A stretch of 5,416 nucleotides of DNA, from positions 1-5,416 of the forward strand of contig QKDV01000079.1 of the NCBI GenBank assembly GCA_003251955.1, in the 5' to 3' direction. Positions 1-4,415 of this stretch are shown here, one piece after another. The DNA comes from Methanospirillum hungatei (GTDB lineage Archaea > Halobacteriota > Methanomicrobia > Methanomicrobiales > Methanospirillaceae). Numbering within the stretch: the first letter of the stretch is position 1; every line of letters begins with the position of its first letter. The notes beneath the pieces are model-generated. The model was not told where the DNA came from and searched no databases. It saw only the letters and a list, made by a program, of their open reading frames with translations. The translations under genes and the position numbers were made by a program.

Positions 1-427
1 CTTCGCACTTTACATAGAGTGGAAGCGTGTGCCATCCATCATGTACCGAGAAGCGAACAACTACCTGGTCAATGACTCTCGTCCATAGGGTGTCGATATT
101 CTTTCCGAGGGCCTTATTGAGCCTTTTGTCTCCGGATTCAATAGACATAACCTCGACACCGGTCCCTTCTCCGTCATCAGACTCGGCTATCAGGAAATCA
201 CCGGATGCAACCTCTTCATCCTCGGCGATCTCGCACCGGCAGACTGACGAAGTTCCCTCTCTGCTGACAATCGCCTTGATCTGCAGTAATGCCGGTTCTT
301 TCTGTACCGGGATACGTGAGACCGTTCCACATATCGTACACTTGATAACCTGGCTGTTTGTCCTGCTCAGAACCTCATGCTCGGTCTCCTCGTCGCAGGT
401 TGTGCAGAACATATCAATCTGATCCAT
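1..427 (-). CDS. HVO_0476-family zinc-finger protein (partial, 3' end beyond left edge)
   Basis: The minus strand is open from an ATG at 427 to the left edge, giving 142 codons without a stop. The protein starts with a zinc ribbon: CxxC at residues 8-11 (CTTC) and CxxC at 30-33 (CTIC, followed by G). A second Cys pair is at 63/65 (CRC). An acidic, probably beta-rich middle follows (about 66-100), then a stretch reading DTLWTRVIDQVVVRFSVHDG that resembles the C-terminal domain of the archaeal HVO_0476 zinc-finger family. The family is archaeal and of unknown biochemical role; the zinc ribbon suggests nucleic acid or protein binding, which is inference. The C-terminus lies outside the window. 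Met6 is an alternative start, but Met1 keeps a normal spacer before the first CxxC. No good SD is visible, so the mRNA may be leaderless. A plus-strand reading frame over the same bases is a shadow: the minus frame has the zinc-ribbon motifs. Confidence 0.8.
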   Translation of the reverse strand, partial: MDQIDMFCTTCDEETEHEVLSRTNSQVIKCTICGTVSRIPVQKEPALLQIKAIVSREGTSSVCRCEIAEDEEVASGDFLIAESDDGEGTGVEVMSIESGDKRLNKALGKNIDTLWTRVIDQVVVRFSVHDGWHTLPLYVKCE

Positions 428-452
428 TCAATATCAATGGAAGATATCTCTG

Positions 453-460
453 TATAAATG
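453..460 (-). promoter_or_regulatory. Putative TATA box (box A) for the zinc-finger gene
   Basis: Read on the minus strand these bases are CATTTATA, an AT-rich octamer resembling archaeal box A. It lies about 26-33 bases upstream of the ATG at 427, the distance expected if transcription starts at or next to the start codon (leaderless mRNA). This fits the lack of an SD. The element overlaps the start codon of the divergent DUF371 gene. This is inference from spacing and base composition only. Confidence 0.3.
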
Positions 461-946
461 CCAATGGCAGTTGAACAATTCTCAGCATGGGGACATCCCG
501 AAGTGGCCGCAACACACAGGACCACCTTTGAGATAACCGCTGAGGAGCATCTCTCACCATCAGGGACCTGTATCATTGCGGTGCGCTCTGAAAAAGGAGC
601 TGCAGATTTATCAGACCGGTTCAGGGAACTTTTGCAGTCTCCCGGTTGTCATCTCATCACCGAATTGAAATGTGGTGAGATTGAAGTAACAATTACCTCT
701 TTTGGCTCTCCAGAACTCCTGCTCGATCACCAGACGGATCTGGTCTGGCGAAGATCTTCATTCACCTGTGGACGAACCATTGGTCTGTATAGTGATTATA
801 CCGCGGGGACTCTGCCTCGTGCCCTGATCGACCTCCTGAGGCAGTGCAAAAGGCTTGATGTTACACTCACTGCAGAACTTGATCCTGATTATGCTAAAAA
901 GACCGGAGATTACGGACTTGCTGGATTGCACCTTCTGGACGAATAA
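458..946 (+). CDS. DUF371 family protein
   Basis: A 162-residue protein recognised as the archaeal DUF371 family (PF04027). The family pattern is visible near the N-terminus: a GHP motif at 12-14, then ATHRTTFEIT at 18-27 and LSPSGTCII at 32-40. These are followed by an AADLSDRF segment (48-55), an arginine-containing stretch DLVWRRSSF (94-102), and DYTAG with RALIDLL near 113-127. The length suits a full-length member. There is no signal peptide or membrane segment, so it should be cytosolic. The biochemical function is unknown to me. The start could be the ATG at 458 or the one at 464; neither has an SD, and a leaderless transcript is possible. It is divergent from the zinc-finger gene with 30 bp between them. 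The downstream small membrane-protein gene is 64 bp away and seems to have its own promoter, so co-transcription is uncertain. Confidence 0.85.
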   Translation: MPMAVEQFSAWGHPEVAATHRTTFEITAEEHLSPSGTCIIAVRSEKGAADLSDRFRELLQSPGCHLITELKCGEIEVTITSFGSPELLLDHQTDLVWRRSSFTCGRTIGLYSDYTAGTLPRALIDLLRQCKRLDVTLTAELDPDYAKKTGDYGLAGLHLLDE

Positions 947-955
947 TTGCAGGAC

Positions 956-965
956 GGTTTTATTA
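956..965 (+). promoter_or_regulatory. Putative TATA-box region for the small membrane-protein gene
   Basis: The sequence GGTTTTATTA sits in the 64-bp gap after the DUF371 stop. A start of transcription about 25 bases downstream would fall near 985-990, giving a leader of roughly 20-25 bases that carries the GGAGG ribosome binding site. Spacing and AT content fit an archaeal box A, but the match is loose. The T-run could instead help end the DUF371 transcript. Confidence 0.35.
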
Positions 966-997
966 GGATTCAGCAATCAATATGTACTCTGAAAATT

Positions 998-1002
998 GGA
1001 GG
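998..1002 (+). promoter_or_regulatory. Shine-Dalgarno site GGAGG
   Basis: A perfect GGAGG lies 8 bases before the ATG at 1011, the usual spacing. It also lies inside the upstream in-frame extension that would start at a TTG at 996, and only 2 bases before the ATG at 1005. It therefore decides the start in favour of 1011. Confidence 0.75.
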
Positions 1003-1010
1003 ATATGAAT

Positions 1011-1190
1011 ATGGATAAAATGGGACTTGGCATGCTTATTGTTGGTATCGTTCTGATTCTGGGAGGTGCATACGGCATCTGGTTCTTCCTCCCTGATGTT
1101 ATCAACGTTGTCAAGGGCGGCATCGGAATTGTGGCCCTGCTTGCAGGGATCATGTTCGCAGGAATCGGATTCATCCTGGTCAAGGATTAA
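1011..1190 (+). CDS. Small two-helix membrane protein
   Basis: A 59-residue protein made almost wholly of two hydrophobic segments: helix 1 at about residues 5-27 and helix 2 at about 37-56. They are joined by a short turn (FLPDVINVVKGG), and the chain ends in a charged KD tail. Glycine is abundant in both helices (for example LILGGAYG and GIMFAGIG), which allows tight helix packing. Charges are few: an N-terminal MDK, one Asp and one Lys in the loop, and KD at the end. I do not recognise a family with a known function; short two-helix proteins like this are common in methanogens. The reading frame is supported by the strong GGAGG site at the right distance and by the coherent hydrophobic pattern. 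It faces the METTL5-like methyltransferase gene tail to tail. Role unknown; it could be a subunit or regulator in a membrane complex, but nothing here shows which. Confidence 0.75.
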   Translation: MDKMGLGMLIVGIVLILGGAYGIWFFLPDVINVVKGGIGIVALLAGIMFAGIGFILVKD

Positions 1191-1226
1191 TCCAACATAT
1201 ACTCTGTTTTCACTTGGAAACCTAAT

Positions 1227-1259
1227 TGACCAGCAAAGGGTCAGGCTTTTCGTTTTATT
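1227..1259 (+). terminator. Putative terminator: short stem-loop plus T-rich tracts
   Basis: A perfect 5-bp inverted repeat (TGACC at 1227-1231, GGTCA at 1239-1243) encloses a 7-base loop. It is followed on the plus strand by CTTTT and then GTTTTATT. T-runs are the main signal for archaeal termination, so this could end the small membrane-protein transcript. The T-tracts lie inside the 3' end of the opposing methyltransferase gene, where they arise from its terminal Lys codons, so they may be coincidental. Read on the minus strand, the same stem has a much poorer T-tract after it. Confidence 0.4.
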
Positions 1260-1855
1260 ACCAGGATCTCAACCGGGATGTCACGTTTATCCTCGGTATG
1301 AAAGAAGAATGTCCTTGGAATAGAGAATTCAGCAGTGATAACACCAACAATTTCTGCCCGATCTGCGATATACTGTCTGATAAACTGTTCTGATCCTGCA
1401 TTGAATATCCCATACACAACCTCTGCACGTGCGAGTGCGAGGTCTATGAAGGGTCTGTCAGCATGCTCTACCTGTGCCCCGAATGGAGGGTTCATAATGA
1501 CCGTATCAGCCTCCGGAACGAGACTCCAGGTACCAGGATCTGCAAGATCAGCCCCGATAAATGAGATACTTACTCCGAGTTTTTCTGCGTTCTCTTCAGC
1601 TATCCGGGTTGCCTCCTGATCAATCTCAACACCGATTACCTCTCCTGCCCCGAGGAGGGCTGCCCCGATACCAAGGATACCCGTCCCTGATCCAAGTTCT
1701 AGTACCCGAAGCCCGGTGATATCACCGGCAAGAAATGCGGTGTAGAGGAGGCGTGCGGCGAGTGGTGCCGGGGTCTGGTACTGTTCTCTCTCAGGTTTAG
1801 GGTGGGAAAATCCTGCAACCTGTTCGAGAATCATCTCGAGTTTTCGCAGTTTCAT
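1241..1855 (-). CDS. METTL5-like (COG2263) RNA methyltransferase, probable N6-adenine type
   Basis: A 204-residue class I SAM-dependent methyltransferase. An N-terminal segment ends in EQYQTPAPLAARLL (24-37), typical of the archaeal COG2263/METTL5 group. Motif I for SAM binding is LELGSGTGILGIGA (52-65). An acidic residue at the end of strand 2 follows (GVEID, 75-79), and a likely Asp of the next motif is in GADLADP (101-107). Catalytic motif IV is NPPF at 122-125, the type used by amino-methylating enzymes on adenine. The tail IPRTFFFHTEDKRDIPVEILVIKRK (from 179) also fits this family. Human METTL5 makes m6A in 18S rRNA with TRMT112; an archaeal rRNA target and a Trm112-like partner are inference. 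The ATG at 1855 overlaps the dph2 stop as ATGA, suggesting translational coupling, and no strong SD is visible. Met8 is a less likely alternative start. It is the last gene of the five-gene minus-strand cluster. Confidence 0.87.
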   Translation of the reverse strand: MKLRKLEMILEQVAGFSHPKPEREQYQTPAPLAARLLYTAFLAGDITGLRVLELGSGTGILGIGAALLGAGEVIGVEIDQEATRIAEENAEKLGVSISFIGADLADPGTWSLVPEADTVIMNPPFGAQVEHADRPFIDLALARAEVVYGIFNAGSEQFIRQYIADRAEIVGVITAEFSIPRTFFFHTEDKRDIPVEILVIKRKA

Positions 1856-2793
1856 CTGATCTCGTCGACCTCGTATTCTTCAAATTTCCTGATACCACAG
1901 AGGATCTCAAACTCCTGGGGGGTAAGCACCGGAACCGGCCACCTGACCTGGTCATCATATGCAAGTCTTGGACAGGCTGTGTTCACATAGCAGGGTAGTC
2001 CCAGGTTAAGGAGCTGATCTGCTGTAACCTCGCGCAGTTGGATCAAGGTGGCTTTTTCAGAGAGAGATACGAGATCTGTGGCCAGATCCCTGCGTGCCTG
2101 GCCGCTCTTGGGCGAGACAAGGATACCGATCTTTTCAGCCTGTCTTGCCTTCTCGATGAGGGCATATCGCCTTCTGAGCAATCTCTCCCCATTGACCTCT
2201 TCAATGGTTTTTGTATAGGGATCGCAGGCGATCACCCGTGCCCCTGTGGCGATCTGAACTCCCAGGGGATGAAACACCCCGGTCCCAAGATAAAGGATCT
2301 CTGAAGTTCCCGTTCTTCGTGCTGCCTCAAACGAGCATCCGAGGATCTGACCCGGATATGGTGTCCGGCCGGTCCCCTCAGCAACGGTTACAGATACCCC
2401 TGCCTCTTCAAGAATCCGGGTGACTTCAGGGATTAAGTGAACATGCTGGACGGTTGTGACGAGACCTATTCTATCGGTTGTAAAGAGAGGGAGTGCATTC
2501 AAAACCACACCAGGATCAAAATCCATCCTGAATATATCATAAATAACCCGGTCAGTGCCATCCACCGGTGCATGGCCGAGGTGGACAAGTACATCTGTAT
2601 CCTTGAGAAGGTCCAGGTCAAGATCACAGGCCCCATAGCAAGGATCACCACTGACAAAAACAGTAAACCCAGCAGACTTCAGATCCTCGGCAATATCAGA
2701 TAGGCGCCGCTTGAGCCCCTCGGGTGCCTGGAGAGCAACCCTGCTTGCCCCCCGATGTTTCAGTTCTGATATCAGGTCAGAGCTGGCGATCAA
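1852..2793 (-). CDS. dph2: Dph2: 2-(3-amino-3-carboxypropyl)histidine synthase (diphthamide biosynthesis)
   Basis: A 313-residue archaeal Dph2, complete in length. It carries out the first diphthamide step, transferring the 3-amino-3-carboxypropyl group of SAM to a histidine of elongation factor EF-2, using a [4Fe-4S] cluster in a non-canonical radical-SAM reaction. The three family cysteines, one per repeated domain, are visible: Cys56 in CYGACDLD, Cys153 in ILGCSFE and Cys274 in NTACPRLAYDD. Other family segments are LQAPEGLKRR (21-30) and HLGHAP (71-76). Archaeal Dph2 works as a homodimer, unlike the eukaryotic Dph1-Dph2 pair. The start is a TTG at 2793: an in-frame TGA lies at 2800-2802, only two codons upstream, no ATG follows until residue 90, and a GGTGA site precedes it by 6 bases. 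The gene overlaps hpt by 17 bp upstream and the methyltransferase gene by 4 bp downstream. All key residues are present. Confidence 0.96.
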   Translation of the reverse strand: MIASSDLISELKHRGASRVALQAPEGLKRRLSDIAEDLKSAGFTVFVSGDPCYGACDLDLDLLKDTDVLVHLGHAPVDGTDRVIYDIFRMDFDPGVVLNALPLFTTDRIGLVTTVQHVHLIPEVTRILEEAGVSVTVAEGTGRTPYPGQILGCSFEAARRTGTSEILYLGTGVFHPLGVQIATGARVIACDPYTKTIEEVNGERLLRRRYALIEKARQAEKIGILVSPKSGQARRDLATDLVSLSEKATLIQLREVTADQLLNLGLPCYVNTACPRLAYDDQVRWPVPVLTPQEFEILCGIRKFEEYEVDEIR

Positions 2794-3325
2794 CGATCTT
2801 CACCGTGTCTTCCACTTCTATCGCTACGAGATAGTGGTAAGGCATGGATATCTCAGGGGTTCCCTTCTTGATGGCAAAACATATCCCGGCAACTTCAACC
2901 CCCATCTCCCTGAACGTGTGAAGTATTCCATTCATGGTTCCTCCAGTGCTAATCACATCATCCACGATGACAACCCGGTCTCCCCGTGATAGACCGTTGA
3001 TATACATCTTCCCTTTCGAGTATCCTGTCTTCTGCATGACCTCCTGCTCGCCAGGAAGGCCGTAACTGCGTTTTCGGATGATATTTACTGGTATATCTGT
3101 CATCAGTGAGATTGCTGTGCCGATAGGAATTGCCATTGCTTCGGCAGCCACGATGTACTGCACATCCCGCAGGTCAAGGAAATGTATCATTCCGACTGCG
3201 ACTTCCCTGAGTATAACCGAATCTATCCTGGGAATCCCGTCTGTAATGGGGTGGACAAAGTAGTTGTACTCTCCTTTTTTGACGACAGGGCACGTTTCCA
3301 GTGACTTAATTAGTTGTTCGATCAT
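2777..3325 (-). CDS. hpt: Hypoxanthine/guanine phosphoribosyltransferase (archaeal Hpt)
   Basis: A 182-residue type I phosphoribosyltransferase of the archaeal Hpt group. It joins hypoxanthine (and, in characterised methanogen enzymes, guanine) to PRPP to form IMP or GMP for purine salvage. The PRPP-binding loop is VVIVDDVISTGGT at 118-130, with the paired Asp at 122-123. Other family segments are CPVVKKGEYNYFVHPITDGIP (12-32), AEAMAIPIGTAIS (61-73), RKRSYGLPGE (84-93) and QKTGYSKG (98-105), the last two probably in the flexible catalytic loop. The frame stays open upstream to about 3442, but the ATG at 3325 is preceded at 6 bases by GGAG and matches the family's N-terminus. It starts inside the end of mfnA (20-bp overlap), and its own end overlaps the dph2 start by 17 bp. 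Adenine-specific Apt relatives are less likely given the segments listed. Confidence 0.95.
   Translation of the reverse strand: MIEQLIKSLETCPVVKKGEYNYFVHPITDGIPRIDSVILREVAVGMIHFLDLRDVQYIVAAEAMAIPIGTAISLMTDIPVNIIRKRSYGLPGEQEVMQKTGYSKGKMYINGLSRGDRVVIVDDVISTGGTMNGILHTFREMGVEVAGICFAIKKGTPEISMPYHYLVAIEVEDTVKIVDRQL
2800..2804 (-). promoter_or_regulatory. Shine-Dalgarno site GGTGA for dph2
   Basis: On the minus strand GGTGA lies 6 bases before the TTG start of dph2, inside the last codons of hpt. Its TGA is also the in-frame stop that blocks any longer Dph2 reading frame. Together these fix a TTG start. Confidence 0.65.
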
Positions 3326-4415
3326 GAAATTCTCCAAATTCTGCGAGGAACTTCTCCAGTACGTCACGGTGAACATGGGGCATGCAAACGATTCGCAGGT
3401 CTCCGCTCCTGGTGTATGAAACCGCCCAGGGTTCAGGCACATCAGTATGTTCGAAGGTTGCCACGTTCACATCAGGGGTGGTCTTCCTTCGAACACCATA
3501 TGCCTCCATCCCTTCAATGAGCCGTCTTGTGTTCTCCATACAGCCGGTTACAACCGCCTCCATCCCGTCCTTTCCAAGATGGGTGAGAATCGCATAAGCA
3601 CCTGCAACCGATGCCCCGGGCCTGGTACCTGTTAGGCTGTAACTCTGCTTTACCGTAAGATAGGGTGTATCTACCAGGAGATCACAGAAACAGGCCTCAT
3701 CCCTGACCATCAGTACACCGGCAGGGATAGTGCTCATCCCCATTTTATGAGGATCTACCGAGATTGATCCAACTCCCTGAACCTGAAAATCAAACAATGG
3801 TGCATCTTTCAGAAACGGAAGAACGAGTCCACCGAATGCAGCATCCACGTGCAGGTGAATATCTTCTTCCTGGCAAAGTTTGCCAAGTTCAGGAATAGGA
3901 TCTGTCATACCATACTCGGTAGTTCCTGCAATACCTATGATAGAGCAGGTGTTTTTGTCTACGAGTTCAGCCGTTTTTTGGAGATCCATCCTGTACTTGC
4001 CGTCAAGTGGGGCTACCCGCATCTCGATCCCCATCATCCTGCAGGCTTTTTCAAAAGAGAAGTGGGCCGATGCCGGAACGATGATATTGGGTTTTTCAGA
4101 CTTCTTGCGTGCTTTGGTAAACCTGAGGACTTGGATATTTGACTCTGTACCTCCGGACGTGGAGCAGCCTCCGGCATCAGGAGCATGAAAGAGATCGCCA
4201 AACCAGCGGATCAGAAGTTCGTCAATATGGGCAGTCCCTGGAAAGAGGCCCGGATCTCCGAGGTTCGTCTCCATAAAGAGATTGTGTGCACGGACCGCCA
4301 CCGGATGAGGAGGTGTACACATCGAGGAGAGGATATGGTCCCAGGAGATATCCCTGCGACGGTGCTCTTCAAGAAGACAGAAGAGGGATTCTGATGAGAT
4401 ACCATCAGAGACCAT
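3306..4415 (-). CDS. mfnA: MfnA: PLP-dependent L-tyrosine / L-aspartate decarboxylase
   Basis: A 369-residue group II PLP-dependent decarboxylase, a normal length for archaeal MfnA. The PLP-binding lysine is Lys224 in SVDPHKMGM. The ring-stacking histidine is His118 in SAHFSFEKA, and the Asp that contacts the pyridine nitrogen is Asp191 in HVDAAFGG. The phosphate-loop segment is CSTSGGTESN (84-93). Other family segments are NLGDPGLFPGTAHIDE (51-66) and LTGTRPGASVAGAYA (261-275). MfnA makes tyramine from tyrosine for methanofuran; some archaeal homologues mainly decarboxylate aspartate to beta-alanine for CoA. The substrate cannot be settled here. I chose the ATG at 4415, which overlaps ppsA by 11 bp. 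In-frame TTG (4436) and GTG (4430) codons lie upstream, and a GAGGGTG sequence 12 bases before the ATG may act as a distant SD. It is the second gene of the minus-strand cluster, between ppsA and hpt. Confidence 0.95.
   Translation of the reverse strand: MVSDGISSESLFCLLEEHRRRDISWDHILSSMCTPPHPVAVRAHNLFMETNLGDPGLFPGTAHIDELLIRWFGDLFHAPDAGGCSTSGGTESNIQVLRFTKARKKSEKPNIIVPASAHFSFEKACRMMGIEMRVAPLDGKYRMDLQKTAELVDKNTCSIIGIAGTTEYGMTDPIPELGKLCQEEDIHLHVDAAFGGLVLPFLKDAPLFDFQVQGVGSISVDPHKMGMSTIPAGVLMVRDEACFCDLLVDTPYLTVKQSYSLTGTRPGASVAGAYAILTHLGKDGMEAVVTGCMENTRRLIEGMEAYGVRRKTTPDVNVATFEHTDVPEPWAVSYTRSGDLRIVCMPHVHRDVLEKFLAEFGEFHDRTTN
3332..3335 (-). promoter_or_regulatory. Shine-Dalgarno site GGAG for hpt
   Basis: On the minus strand GGAG lies 6 bases before the ATG at 3325, within the mfnA coding sequence. 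It supports the short hpt start over any longer in-frame extension. Confidence 0.65.

Noticed and set aside
27..422. 131-codon plus-strand frame at the left end
   Set aside because: The minus strand here encodes a zinc-ribbon protein with two CxxC pairs and family-like sequence. The plus frame is Ser/Thr-rich and motif-free.
996..1010. TTG start (996) or ATG start (1005) for the small membrane protein
   Set aside because: The GGAGG site at 998-1002 would fall inside the TTG form and is only 2 bases from the 1005 ATG. The ATG at 1011 has normal 8-base spacing.
2766..2775. 10-bp perfect palindrome CTGATATCAG near the dph2 start as a possible operator
   Set aside because: It lies within dph2 codons 6-9 inside a coupled operon, with no promoter nearby and no second copy seen. 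A chance palindrome of this length is not surprising.
3326..3442. Longer hpt with a 39-residue N-terminal extension
   Set aside because: It would overlap mfnA by about 137 bp and has no family similarity, whereas the ATG at 3325 has a GGAG site at 6 bases and matches the family N-terminus.
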